Shown: positions 43,239-53,783, numbered from the stretch's first letter. The stretch is 64,000 nt of DNA from Sphingosinicella sp041916975 (GCF_041916975.1 NZ_JAYRYK010000001.1:1860001-1924000); one strand, 5' to 3'. Notes: a model not told the origin generated them from the letters alone. Made by a program: numbers and translations.

Positions 43239-44027
43239 ATGTCCCGCCGCCGCCAGATTTACGAAGGCAAGGCCAAGATCCTGTACGAAGGGCCGGAACC
43301 CGGCACCATCATCCAGTATTTCAAGGACGACGCGACCGCGTTCAACGCCCAGAAGAAGGGCACGATCAGCGGCAAGGGCGTGCTCAACAATCGGATTTCC
43401 GAGCATATCTTCACGCTGCTCGGCCAGATCGGCATCCCCACGCACTTCATTCGCCGCCTCAACATGCGCGAGCAGCTCGTGCGGCAGGTGGAGATCATTC
43501 CGGTCGAGGTCGTGGTGCGCAACGTCGCCGCCGGCTCGATCTCGAAGCGCCTCGGCATCGAAGAGGGCACGCCGCTCCCCCGCACGATCCTTGAATATTA
43601 CTACAAGGACGACGCGCTCGGCGATCCGATGATCACCGACGAGCACATCGCCTGCTTCGGCTGGGCGACGCAGGAAGAGATGCACGACGTCGCCGACATG
43701 GCGATCCGCATCAACGACTTCATGTCGGGGCTCTTCGCGGGCGTCGGCATCCGCCTCATCGATTTCAAGCTGGAGTTCGGCCGCCTGTGGGACGGCGACT
43801 ACAGCCGCATCATCCTTGCCGACGAGATCAGCCCGGACGGCTGTCGCCTGTGGGATAGCACCACGAACGAGAAGCTGGACAAGGACCGCTTCCGCCGCGA
43901 TCTCGGCGGCGAGGTGGAAGCCTATCAGGAAGTCGCGCGCCGCTTCGGCCTGCTCCCCGAAGGCTCGGTCTCGACCGTTCTCGACCTCGACGAGCACCGC
44001 AAGGCCCGCGGCAAGAAAGACAGCTGA
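43239..44027 (+). CDS. purC: SAICAR synthetase
   Basis: A 262-residue purine-biosynthesis enzyme joining aspartate to CAIR. It has RRQIYEGKAKILYEGPEPGT, FKDDATAFNAQKKGTI, EIIPVEVVVRNVAAGSISKR, IDFKLEFGRLWDGDYSRIIL and ADEISPDGCRLWD. ATG 43239 follows GAGAAGG. It is the first of the purC-purS-purQ cluster, which is interrupted here by a structured repeat and two small opposite-strand genes; purL is 7 kb away. Confidence 0.97.
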   Translation: MSRRRQIYEGKAKILYEGPEPGTIIQYFKDDATAFNAQKKGTISGKGVLNNRISEHIFTLLGQIGIPTHFIRRLNMREQLVRQVEIIPVEVVVRNVAAGSISKRLGIEEGTPLPRTILEYYYKDDALGDPMITDEHIACFGWATQEEMHDVADMAIRINDFMSGLFAGVGIRLIDFKLEFGRLWDGDYSRIILADEISPDGCRLWDSTTNEKLDKDRFRRDLGGEVEAYQEVARRFGLLPEGSVSTVLDLDEHRKARGKKDS

Positions 44028-44053
44028 GGGGTCAACCTCGTCTGAAGACTATC

Positions 44054-44201
44054 CCTGAACGGGTCGAGATGCCGTCCAGGCCGTGGCGAAAATGGTGGAT
44101 TTCGAGAACCGGCGCGCAGCGGACTGTCTGTCCGTGAGCACCGGAAGCGCAGAAAGCCGCCGTTTGCAGCCCGCCTTGGGCGGCATCTCGGCCCGTTCAG
44201 G
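44054..44201 (+). repeat. Structured intergenic repeat, copy 2, with long closing stem
   Basis: The core 44103-44182 matches copy 1 at 24307. Its variable hairpin is CGGAC-TGTCT-GTCCG (44120-44134), different in sequence from copy 1 but still fully paired. The core is enclosed by 24-base arms at 44054-44077 and 44178-44201 that pair with only two G-U or mismatch positions (CCTGAACGGG start; GCCCGTTCAGG end). It lies between the ends of purC and the small convergent gene pair. Confidence 0.7.
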
Positions 44202-44204
44202 CGT

Positions 44205-44369
44205 TCAGCGGCGCTTGGCGCGCTTCTTCTTGACCTGATACCCGCAGATGATGCCGAAGAGGAACGCGCAGAACAGCGCGATGTGCAGGTTCGAGCCGCG
44301 CATCTGGCCGAGGATATCCTCGTAGTAGACGAACAGCGCCACGAACATGGAGGCGGCGATAAGGCCCAT
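44205..44369 (-). CDS. Small membrane protein (second of a pair)
   Basis: A 54-residue protein with two hydrophobic segments (LIAASMFVALFVYYEDI and IALFCAFLFGIICGY) and a basic tail KKKRAKRR. Its ATG overlaps the previous gene's stop by one base (TGATG). The two proteins have the same length and layout, including FLFGII in the second helix, so they look like a tandem duplication. Function unknown. Confidence 0.6.
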   Translation of the reverse strand: MGLIAASMFVALFVYYEDILGQMRGSNLHIALFCAFLFGIICGYQVKKKRAKRR

Positions 44370-44533
44370 CAGCCGTCCTTTCGCCAGGCGGAAATAATGC
44401 CGAACAGGAACGACGCGACCAGCGCGAGCTGTACCTCCTGATCGTGTGTCAGCCACGGAAAGATATACCCGCCGACGAAACTCTCGGCGGTCGCGAACAG
44501 CACCACGAACAAGGCAATGGCGAGATAGTCCAC
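44369..44533 (-). CDS. Small membrane protein (first of a pair)
   Basis: A 54-residue protein from GTG 44533, starting MDYLAIALFVVLFATAESF and ending SFLFGIISAWRKDG. It has two predicted helices separated by FPWLTHDQEVQ, matching the layout of its neighbour (YYEDILGQMRGSNLHI). Gene overlap TGATG implies translational coupling and joint function, perhaps as a hetero-oligomer. No known family recognised. Confidence 0.55.
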   Translation of the reverse strand: MDYLAIALFVVLFATAESFVGGYIFPWLTHDQEVQLALVASFLFGIISAWRKDG

Positions 44534-44668
44534 GCGCCCCAGACCCCGAACTCAGAATGACCCCGCCATAACCATAGGCGCACAGGCTTAACAAAACCCT
44601 CACATGGGCCCACGCGCCTGCGATTTTGGGCGTTGCGGCGCGGCGCGGGGAGCGCCATAAGGCGCGCC

Positions 44669-44899
44669 ATGAAAGCCAAAGTCTATGTCACGCTGAAAAA
44701 CGGCGTCCTCGATCCGCAGGGCAAGGCAATCTGCCACGCGCTCGAATCCCTCGGGTTCGGGGAAGCGCAGGACGTGCGGCAGGGCAAGTTCATCGAACTC
44801 GAGCTCGCCGAGGGCACCAGCGAGGCGCGCATCGAGGAGATGTGCCGCAAGCTGCTCGCCAACACCGTGATCGAAAACTACCGGATCGAGATCGCCTGA
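44669..44899 (+). CDS. purS: Phosphoribosylformylglycinamidine synthase subunit PurS
   Basis: A 76-residue subunit: MKAKVYVTLKNGVLDPQGKA, then ICHALESLGFGEAQDVRQGK and MCRKLLANTVIENYRIEI. PurS bridges PurQ and PurL in the three-part FGAM synthase of alphaproteobacteria and Gram-positives. One base separates its stop from the purQ start. Confidence 0.96.
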   Translation: MKAKVYVTLKNGVLDPQGKAICHALESLGFGEAQDVRQGKFIELELAEGTSEARIEEMCRKLLANTVIENYRIEIA

Positions 44900-44900
44900 G

Positions 44901-45569
44901 ATGAAAAGCGCGGTCATCGTCTTCCCCGGCAGCAACTGCGACCGTGACATGGCGGTCGCGCTCCGCGAGGTGACGGGGCTTGCGCCCGCGATGGTCTGGC
45001 ACCGCGAAACCGTGCTGCCCGACGTGGACGTGATCGCGCTTCCGGGCGGCTTCTCCTACGGCGACTATCTGCGCACCGGCGCGATTTCGGCGCAGTCGCC
45101 GATCATGGCCGCAGTGAAGCGCGCCGCCGAGCAGGGCCGCTTCGTGCTCGGCGTCTGCAACGGCTTTCAGGTGCTCACCGAAACCGGGCTGCTGCCGGGC
45201 GCGCTGATGCGCAACGCCGGGCTCGATTTCGTGTGCCGCGACGTGCCGCTGACGGTCGAGAACACGCAGACGGCATTCACGTCGGCCTACAAGGCGGGCG
45301 AGACGATCCGCATTCCGGTCGCGCACCACGACGGCAACTATTTCGCCGATGCCGCCACGCTCGACCGGATCGAGGGCGAGGGCCGCGTCGTCTTCCGCTA
45401 TGCCGAGGACGTGAACGGCGCGCAGCGCCGCATCGCGGGCATCGTCAATGAAACCGGCAACGTGCTCGGCATGATGCCGCACCCGGAGCGCGCCATCGAT
45501 GCGGCGCAGGGCGGCACCGACGGCCGCCGCCTGTTCGAAGGCCTCGTGCGGGCCTTCGTCGACGCGTGA
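44901..45569 (+). CDS. purQ: Phosphoribosylformylglycinamidine synthase, glutaminase subunit PurQ
   Basis: A 222-residue class I glutamine amidotransferase supplying ammonia to PurL. It has IVFPGSNCDRDMA, GGFSYGDYLRTGAI, the nucleophile region FVLGVCNGFQVLTETGLLPG and the C-terminal GMMPHPERAID with catalytic His. The stop overlaps the start of the sulfotransferase gene. Confidence 0.97.
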   Translation: MKSAVIVFPGSNCDRDMAVALREVTGLAPAMVWHRETVLPDVDVIALPGGFSYGDYLRTGAISAQSPIMAAVKRAAEQGRFVLGVCNGFQVLTETGLLPGALMRNAGLDFVCRDVPLTVENTQTAFTSAYKAGETIRIPVAHHDGNYFADAATLDRIEGEGRVVFRYAEDVNGAQRRIAGIVNETGNVLGMMPHPERAIDAAQGGTDGRRLFEGLVRAFVDA

Positions 45570-46549
45570 GCGCGGCGGGCAACATGGCCGGCCCGCTGAT
45601 GATCTTCGGCAGCCCGCGATCGGGCACGACCTGGGTCGGCTCGCTGTTCGATTCGCATCCGCAGACGCTCTACCTCCACGAGCCGGACGTCATCGAGAAG
45701 GAACCGCGGCTTCCGTTCGTGCCTTATGGCGCGCTTCCGGCCGACATCGACCGGATCACAAGGGACTACTTCGAGCGGCTGGCGCACAATCGCTCGCTGC
45801 GCACGGTCCACACCCCGACGCTGTTTCCCAAGAGCTACCGGGGCGGCATCGCCGATCAGGCACGCGCCGCGATCGTCCGCGCGCTGCGCGCGGTCGATGC
45901 CGTGCTTCCCGCCGTGGGCCGCAGCCGCAACCTTCAGGTGCCCGACTTCGCGAACGAGGGCGAAACGCCCTGCCTCGTCATGAAGTCGGTCGATTCGATC
46001 CCGCGCCTCCCCGTGTTCGCGCGCGCGCTCCCCGGCGTGAAGTTCATCTACATCGTGCGCCACCCCTGCGGCGTCGTCTCCTCGAAGCTGCGCGGCGCGG
46101 AGCTCGGCAAGATGGGTGCCGCGACGCTCTATTCGGATGTGCTGGCGCTGCCGCCCGCCCGCGCCGCCGGGCTCGACAAGGCGCGCGCGGATGCGATGAC
46201 GAACATCGAGAAGCTGGCGTGGGATTGGCTCATCACGAACGAGTGGGTCTACAGCGAGGTCGCCGACCTCCCCAACGTCTACACGCTCGTCTACGATCGG
46301 CTCGCGGCGAACCTCGATCCCGAGGCCGCATCGCTGTTCGACTGGGCGGGGCTCGACCGCCCGGCGCAGGTGCAGGCCTATTTCAATCGTCTGCGCGGCT
46401 TCGACGGCACCGGCGACCGCTATTTCAGCCTCAACCAGAACCCCGCGAAGTCCGCAGCGAAATGGCGGCAGGAACTGAGCGCCGAGGCGCAGGAAACGGT
46501 CGGCTCCATCGTCGCGGGTTCCGGCGTCGGCAAGCTCTTCGGCTACTGA
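45566..46549 (+). CDS. Sulfotransferase family protein
   Basis: A 327-residue protein from GTG 45566 (4-base overlap with purQ); ATG 45584 is an alternative. The PAPS 5'-phosphate loop is FGSPRSGTTWVGSLFDSHP, and the 3'-phosphate region is KFIYIVRHPCGVVSSKLRG. The middle and end (WDWLITNEWVYSEV, YTLVYDRLAANLD) match bacterial sulfotransferase-3-like proteins. Acceptor unknown. Probably cytoplasmic. It is co-transcribed with purQ by position only. Confidence 0.88.
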   Translation: MSAAGNMAGPLMIFGSPRSGTTWVGSLFDSHPQTLYLHEPDVIEKEPRLPFVPYGALPADIDRITRDYFERLAHNRSLRTVHTPTLFPKSYRGGIADQARAAIVRALRAVDAVLPAVGRSRNLQVPDFANEGETPCLVMKSVDSIPRLPVFARALPGVKFIYIVRHPCGVVSSKLRGAELGKMGAATLYSDVLALPPARAAGLDKARADAMTNIEKLAWDWLITNEWVYSEVADLPNVYTLVYDRLAANLDPEAASLFDWAGLDRPAQVQAYFNRLRGFDGTGDRYFSLNQNPAKSAAKWRQELSAEAQETVGSIVAGSGVGKLFGY

Positions 46550-47571
46550 TCGCCGTTCGGGCCGCCATCCCGCCAAGCGCCGATCAGCGTCTCCAGTCCC
46601 GCATACAGATCTGCGTCTGATCCCGTCAGCAAACGCCCCGCGCGCGTGCGAATCTCGGTGCGATCCGCCGCGTCCGTCAGATACGGCGCAGGTGATTTGC
46701 CGTCGACGCGCGCCAGCAGCAGCGCCGCCGTGAGCGCACCTGCGCGCCGCATCAGCGCATCGGCATCCTCCCACGCGATACCCGCGCGATACGCCTCCGC
46801 CATTTGGGTCGCGGACGCTGCCAACTCCGCCGCGTGCGGCCTCAGCCACACCGCCTTCAGCAGAAGATGCGTGGTGCAGAACGCAAGGTCGAATGCAGGA
46901 TCGCCATACACAGCGCATTCGGCATCGAGGAACACGGGGCCGCCGGGGCCGACGAGGATGTTCTTCGGGCTGACATCGCCGTGGACGAGCGCGACATGCC
47001 GCGCTTCGAGATCGGCCGCGAGCGCCCCCAGGCGCGGCGCGACGTCCGCATCATGCTGCGCGACATGGAGCAGGAACGGCTCCACGCGCAGCGCATGAAA
47101 CATCGCGCCGGTATCGAAATCGCGTGCGATGGCCGGATCGTTTGCCGTCGCGGCGTGAATCCCGACGAGCGCTGCGCCGACCTTCGCAGCGAAGCCCGGA
47201 TCGACACGCCCGGCGATGAGTTCGTCCTTCCAGACCGGGTGCTGCGCCGGGTCCAGAAAGCGCATCGCGAACAGATGCTCTTCGGGCGCTTCGGCAACGA
47301 TCGTGGGAACGATTGCGGGCGCGAACGCGCCGACGCGCCGCAGCCAGCGCACCTCGCTCTCGGCGCGCTCGACAGGCGCGAACCAGTCCGCCTCAACGCG
47401 CAGCCTGGGCAGCGCGCGCTTCACCGCGAGCCCCCCCTTCGCCGTATCGACGCGCCACACGTCGCACGATACGCCGCCCGACAGCGGCGTCATGCGCGGC
47501 ACCTCTCCGGGCGCCACGAGACCGCAGGCGCGAAGGTGTTCGATAACGGCTTCGTCCTGCACCCCTGCCAC
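46543..47571 (-). CDS. Phosphotransferase (APH/choline kinase-like) family protein
   Basis: A 342-residue kinase-fold protein. It has the catalytic loop HVALVHGDVSPKNILVG, the metal-binding VFLDAECAVYGDPAFDLAFC and an N-terminal lobe with VDTAKGGLAVKRALPRL carrying the ATP lysine. Substrates in this family range from aminoglycosides to sugars, choline and acyl compounds; there is no basis for calling resistance. It converges with the sulfotransferase gene by a 7-base overlap. Eleven bases upstream lies the end of a truncated hydrolase gene. Confidence 0.85.
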   Translation of the reverse strand: MAGVQDEAVIEHLRACGLVAPGEVPRMTPLSGGVSCDVWRVDTAKGGLAVKRALPRLRVEADWFAPVERAESEVRWLRRVGAFAPAIVPTIVAEAPEEHLFAMRFLDPAQHPVWKDELIAGRVDPGFAAKVGAALVGIHAATANDPAIARDFDTGAMFHALRVEPFLLHVAQHDADVAPRLGALAADLEARHVALVHGDVSPKNILVGPGGPVFLDAECAVYGDPAFDLAFCTTHLLLKAVWLRPHAAELAASATQMAEAYRAGIAWEDADALMRRAGALTAALLLARVDGKSPAPYLTDAADRTEIRTRAGRLLTGSDADLYAGLETLIGAWRDGGPNGDQ

Positions 47572-47582
47572 GCCCGCATCCT

Positions 47583-47771
47583 TCAGAACATTTCGCGAAA
47601 CCAGCCCGCCATCAGGCGTAAGGCAGCATCACGATGTTTCGCCGTTTCCTGAAAATAGTGCACGCCGGGAAGCATCTCCAGTCGCTTGTCCGTTACAGCC
47701 ATGAAATCGGAGATATTCTGTACGTCCATCGGGGCACGCCCGTTGCGGCGAAGCCTTGCACACCCAAACGA
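47583..47771 (-). pseudogene. Alpha/beta hydrolase C-terminal remnant
   Basis: The minus strand reads about 63 codons ending at TGA 47583, including GRAPMDVQNISDFMAVTDKR, LEMLPGVHYFQET and a final LRLMAGWFREMF. This looks like the last 55 residues of an alpha/beta hydrolase, with VHYFQE carrying the catalytic histidine. An in-frame TGA at 47772 and AT-rich foreign DNA replace the rest. A plus-strand frame at 47774-47878 (34 codons, MVDAAPILFEITRLP start) is also cut at the AT-rich boundary and may be another remnant. The remaining bases to 48003 are AT-rich leader. Confidence 0.5.
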
Positions 47772-48003
47772 TCATGGTCGACGCAGCGCCAATTCTGTTT
47801 GAAATCACGCGCCTGCCCAGCGCCACCCTATGGGCGACCATCAAGCAGCAGACCGAACCCGGCCACTCATTTTCATAGCCTACGTCGAGATCTTTATTCA
47901 GCGAATTTTCACAAATATTTTAGCGAACGAAAACGACGCCTACTACTTTCATTTTTAGTTATAATTATTTTTGTATGCAAATTTGCAAGTCAGGGAGAAA
48001 AAA

Positions 48004-48810
48004 ATGCGAATTGCAGAATTTTCACAAAAAATGTTTGAAAAAATTCACAAATCAATTAAAAAATTGAATTTTGTAACATTATTAACAACTATAATTATAG
48101 CCAATCCCGCATTTTCTTCTGTAGATCTTGAAATTCTTCAAGATTATGCGAATTCATCTTCGGATGAATATAGGGTCAATTTTCAGATAATTGAAAACAA
48201 CTCTCTAAGTTTAATGCAAGAACACAAGGAAAAATGCGAAAAATTTGGCCTAACACGTTGCCGAGTTCTGCAATTCATACCGGGGAGTGATCTTGATGGC
48301 CGACAGGGAACGATCAGATTCCTGCTTTCGGAAGGAACGGCCCCATCATTCATATCAGAAATATCAAAATCGACGAAAAATGGATTCTCATTCAGCTATG
48401 AAGACCGCAGAGCATCACAACAGAAAGATGACTTGATTATTGAAAAGAAACTTCTTCTTGCGCAAAGAAAAGAAATTTTATCTATAGAAGAATCAGATTC
48501 AGAACAATTTAATATGATTGTTCAAAATAAAAGATCTGAAATTGAATCGAGAATATCAAGAATTGAACAAGAATTGAAAAATAGTCGCAAAACTCAATCT
48601 GTTGATACATTAAACATAAGTTATGATAAGAGAGATTTCATAAAATCCCACTGGCAACGAAATATTGAAGAATATAGCGGAATTTTCGTCATGTCGATAC
48701 TTGCTGTATCTGGAATCGCACTCCTCACTGGCATATATCTTGGTATTATTTTTCTTGTTTTCCTGTGGCTGAAGAAATTTTCAGTCAAGCGCGGGCTACT
48801 TAAGGGCTAA
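48004..48810 (+). CDS. AT-rich acquired gene: DUF4349-like coiled-coil membrane protein
   Basis: A 268-residue protein with codon use and base composition (about 30-35 percent GC) totally unlike the rest of the window. It has a signal peptide (NFVTLLTTIIIANPAFS), a folded domain (about 60-130), a coiled coil (LIIEKKLLLAQRKEIL to RISRIEQELKN) and a C-terminal transmembrane segment (IFVMSILAVSGIALLTGIYL) with a basic tail. This order resembles DUF4349 proteins. ATG 48004 follows AGGGAG. No partner genes came with it. Function unknown; the foreign origin is clear. Confidence 0.75.
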   Translation: MRIAEFSQKMFEKIHKSIKKLNFVTLLTTIIIANPAFSSVDLEILQDYANSSSDEYRVNFQIIENNSLSLMQEHKEKCEKFGLTRCRVLQFIPGSDLDGRQGTIRFLLSEGTAPSFISEISKSTKNGFSFSYEDRRASQQKDDLIIEKKLLLAQRKEILSIEESDSEQFNMIVQNKRSEIESRISRIEQELKNSRKTQSVDTLNISYDKRDFIKSHWQRNIEEYSGIFVMSILAVSGIALLTGIYLGIIFLVFLWLKKFSVKRGLLKG

Positions 48811-48942
48811 CCGCTTCGAACGACGAGCGGTTGCGGCCAGCGCACTGCGCCATCTGATATGTAAGCGTTGCGGGAATCGGCGCTCCAAGTGCAACGTCCC
48901 GCAACGAAAACGCGGTCGACGAGGGACGTGACTGCATCCTCG

Positions 48943-49446
48943 TCAGACCCTGAGATCGCTGAGAACCGGCGTGTCCTGTGACTCCTCGGCAAGGTTCGCG
49001 ATGGCGCTGCGGAGCAGAGACTGGAGTGTTTCCACCTCCTCATCCGAAAAGCCGCGCGTCGCCAGATCGTGCACCTCCGCGTTCATCGGCACGAGAACGC
49101 CTTCGAGCGCCTTTGCATGATCGGTGAGGTGAATATAGATCTTGCGGCGATCGATCTTGCTCTTCTCGCGCCGCACCAGCCCTGCCGCTTCAAGACCTTT
49201 CAGCGCAACCACCGTGGTCGGTTCGCGCATCCCGACGCGCGTGCTGAGTTCGCGCTGCGTGATGCCGTCCTCACGCCAAAGCTGGCGCAGGAAGCGCCAC
49301 TGCCCCGCGGAAACGCCGTGCTCCAGCGTGCGCCGTTCGAGCGCGCGCGAAAACGAACGGAACATCAAGCGGGAAAGATAGCCGATACTGTTCTCGGGGA
49401 GCCTGTAATACTCCGCGGGCTGACGCGCGGCCTTGGGTTTCGACAC
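48943..49446 (-). CDS. MarR family transcriptional regulator
   Basis: A 167-residue regulator. The winged helix is visible: VSAGQWRFLRQLWREDGITQ, RELSTRVGMREPTTVVALKG, LEAAGLVRREKSKIDRRKIY. The DRR motif in the wing is conserved. Helical ends form the dimer interface. MarR proteins usually repress genes close by and respond to small aromatic acids; the nearest neighbours (AT-rich gene, yhhQ) offer no clear target. The gap 48811-48942 shows nothing. Confidence 0.9.
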   Translation of the reverse strand: MSKPKAARQPAEYYRLPENSIGYLSRLMFRSFSRALERRTLEHGVSAGQWRFLRQLWREDGITQRELSTRVGMREPTTVVALKGLEAAGLVRREKSKIDRRKIYIHLTDHAKALEGVLVPMNAEVHDLATRGFSDEEVETLQSLLRSAIANLAEESQDTPVLSDLRV

Positions 49447-49540
49447 CGTACAACTCTCCCTGTGCCGGCCGTGCTTGCAATCCGAAAAACGGCCTTTCCG
49501 CCGGTTAGCAGACCTGGAAGCGGTCGTCCCGCTCCAATAG

Positions 49541-50284
49541 CTACACGCTCGCCTTGAACGGCGTGAAATCGGTCTTGCGGTCGTAGACGTCGAGGCCTTC
49601 GCGCCGCTTCAGGAAACCGACGACCGCATAGGTCACCGGCGTCAGGATCGCTTCCCAGCTCACTTTTAGCACCCACTGCGTGATGAGCACCTTCAGCACA
49701 AGGTCGTTCGTCCACCCCGCCGCGCCGAGGAACGCCAGCGGATAGAAGATCAGGCTGTCGACGCCCTGCCCCGCCACCGTGCTGCCGATCGTGCGCATCC
49801 AGAGGTGCCTGCCCTGCGACCACACCTTCATCTTCGCCATCACGTAGGAGTTGGTGAACTCGCCCGCCCAGAACGCGACGATGCTGGCGAAGACGATGCG
49901 CGGCACCTGACCGAATACCGCCTCGTAGCTCGCCTGCCCCGTCCAGTCCGCGGCGGGCGGCAGCGCCACCACCACCCACGCCATGAACGCCATGAAGATG
50001 AGCGCGGCAAACCCCGCCCAGATGCAGCGCCGCGCCCGCGCGTAGCCGTAGACCTCGGTGAGCACGTCGCCGAGCACGTAGCCCACGGGGAAGAACAAAA
50101 TGCCCGCACCGAACGGCCAATCGCCGATACCCGGCAGGTCCACGACCGCCACCTTGCCCGCGCCCAGCACGTTCGAAAGCAGCAGGATGGTGACGAATGC
50201 CGCCATTACGAAATCGAAGTAGCGCAGCGGCCGGCCGTGGAGTGCGTCCGCCTCTACGGCGCGGGGCGTATGCGCGTTGTTCAC
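49541..50284 (-). CDS. yhhQ: Queuosine precursor transporter (YhhQ/VUT family)
   Basis: A 247-residue inner-membrane protein with about six helices that takes up 7-cyano-7-deazaguanine/queuosine precursors. It has YFDFVMAAFVTILLLSNVLG, FFPVGYVLGDVLTEVYGYAR, FTNSYVMAKMKVWSQGRHLW and TVAGQGVDSLIFYPLAF, all family hallmarks. The start is GTG 50284 with GGAG seven bases upstream; the next in-frame ATG (50206) would cut the first helix. The start codon lies within the SOS box of the divergent polymerase gene. Confidence 0.92.
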   Translation of the reverse strand: MNNAHTPRAVEADALHGRPLRYFDFVMAAFVTILLLSNVLGAGKVAVVDLPGIGDWPFGAGILFFPVGYVLGDVLTEVYGYARARRCIWAGFAALIFMAFMAWVVVALPPAADWTGQASYEAVFGQVPRIVFASIVAFWAGEFTNSYVMAKMKVWSQGRHLWMRTIGSTVAGQGVDSLIFYPLAFLGAAGWTNDLVLKVLITQWVLKVSWEAILTPVTYAVVGFLKRREGLDVYDRKTDFTPFKASV

Positions 50285-50293
50285 AATTTGTTC
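50279..50293. promoter_or_regulatory. SOS (LexA) box, GTTC-N7-GTTC
   Basis: GTTC at 50279-50282, seven bases (ACAATTT), GTTC at 50290-50293: the direct-repeat LexA site of alphaproteobacteria. It is 23 bases upstream of the Y-family polymerase ATG, as expected for a damage-inducible translesion polymerase. Confidence 0.8.
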
Positions 50294-50315
50294 TCCATGC
50301 GCTACACTCCCGCTT

Positions 50316-51578
50316 ATGCGCCCCGATTCGCCGCTCCGCTGGCTGTTTCTCGATCTGAACAGCTATTTCGCCAGTGTCGAGCAGCAGTTGCAACCGCACC
50401 TGCGCGGGAAGCCCGTGGTCGTCTCGCCCGTCGATACCGACACGACGAGCGCCATCGCCGCGAGCTACGAAGCGAAGGCCTTCGGCATCCGCACCGGCAC
50501 GCCGATCTGGGAAGCGAAGCGCCTGTGCCGCGACCTCATCGTCACCCCCGCGCGCCATGGCGCCTATGTCGACTATCACAACCGCATCGTCGCGGAGGTG
50601 GATCGGCACATCCCCGTCACCAAGGTCTGCTCGATCGACGAAGTCGCCTGCCGCCTGATGGACAACGAAAACGACCCGGCGTTCGTCCGCGACCTCGCGC
50701 GGCGCATCAAGGCGGGCATCGCCGCGAACGTCGGCGAATATCTGAAATGCTCGATCGGCGTCGCGCCGACGCGCCTCGTCGCCAAGATCGCCTGCGACAT
50801 GCAGAAGCCCGATGGCCTCACCGTCATCGAAGCGCACGAGCTGCCCGAGCGCCTCTATGTCCTGAAGCTCACCGACATCCCCGGCATCGGCCGCAAGATG
50901 GAGCGGCGTCTTGCGGCGAAAGGCATCCTCACCATCCGCGACCTCATCGCGCGCGGCCCGAAGCGCGCGGGCGAAGCGTGGGGCGCGGTGAACGGCGACC
51001 GCCTGTGGTGGTCGCTCACCGGCCACGAGGTGCCCGAGGTCGAAACCCAGCACCGCTCGATCGGCCACAGCCAGGTGCTCTCGCCTTCGAAGCGCGACCC
51101 CGCCGCCGCGCTCGCCACCGCCCGCCGCCTGTGCCTGAAGGCCGCGAGCCGCCTGCGCCGCGAAGGCTACGCCGCGCGCAGCCTCCTCCTCCACGCCCGG
51201 CTGGATGACGGCGGCAAGTTCGCCGCGCACCAGCGCCTGCCGCTGACGCAGGACAGCTTCAGCTTCTTGGCCCAGCTGAACGCACTCTGGCCCCGCCTCG
51301 CGGCACAGAAGTCGCGCATCCGCATGGTCGGCGTCACGCTCGCCGAGATCGCGCCCGCCGGCCACGAGCAAGGCGCCCTCTTCGACCGCGACGACATCGA
51401 CCACGCCCTCGCCCGCGAAGCGCGCGGCCTCCGTCTCAGCGAGGCGATGGACAAGGCGAACGCGAAGTTCGGCCGCAACGCCGTCACGCTCGGGCCACTG
51501 ATGGGCGGCCGCATCGACCATGTCGGCGCGAAGATCGCGTTCCACCGCATCCCCGACATGGCGGAGTTCCACGAATAG
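50316..51578 (+). CDS. Y-family translesion DNA polymerase (DinB/UmuC-like)
   Basis: A 420-residue polymerase. Catalytic parts: LFLDLNSYFASVEQQ (first Asp), VVVSPVDTDTTSAIAASYEA, KVCSIDEVACRL (SIDE-type carboxylates), CSIGVAPTRLVAKIACDMQK, and the helix-hairpin-helix LTDIPGIGRKMERRL. It resembles the ImpB/MucB/SamB-like branch more than classic Pol IV. It copies past DNA lesions. An SOS box upstream predicts LexA control. ATG 50316 is chosen because conserved sequence starts after it. Confidence 0.92.
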   Translation: MRPDSPLRWLFLDLNSYFASVEQQLQPHLRGKPVVVSPVDTDTTSAIAASYEAKAFGIRTGTPIWEAKRLCRDLIVTPARHGAYVDYHNRIVAEVDRHIPVTKVCSIDEVACRLMDNENDPAFVRDLARRIKAGIAANVGEYLKCSIGVAPTRLVAKIACDMQKPDGLTVIEAHELPERLYVLKLTDIPGIGRKMERRLAAKGILTIRDLIARGPKRAGEAWGAVNGDRLWWSLTGHEVPEVETQHRSIGHSQVLSPSKRDPAAALATARRLCLKAASRLRREGYAARSLLLHARLDDGGKFAAHQRLPLTQDSFSFLAQLNALWPRLAAQKSRIRMVGVTLAEIAPAGHEQGALFDRDDIDHALAREARGLRLSEAMDKANAKFGRNAVTLGPLMGGRIDHVGAKIAFHRIPDMAEFHE

Positions 51579-51606
51579 GCGCTGGAACCGCGCGCCCGGC
51601 GCCGCT

Positions 51607-53778
<2,172 letters not shown>

Positions 53779-53783
53779 ACTCT

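Noticed and set aside
46543..47571. Aminoglycoside resistance gene
   Set aside because: Only the general phosphotransferase fold is visible; the genomic context (old operon with a hydrolase) gives no support for antibiotic resistance.
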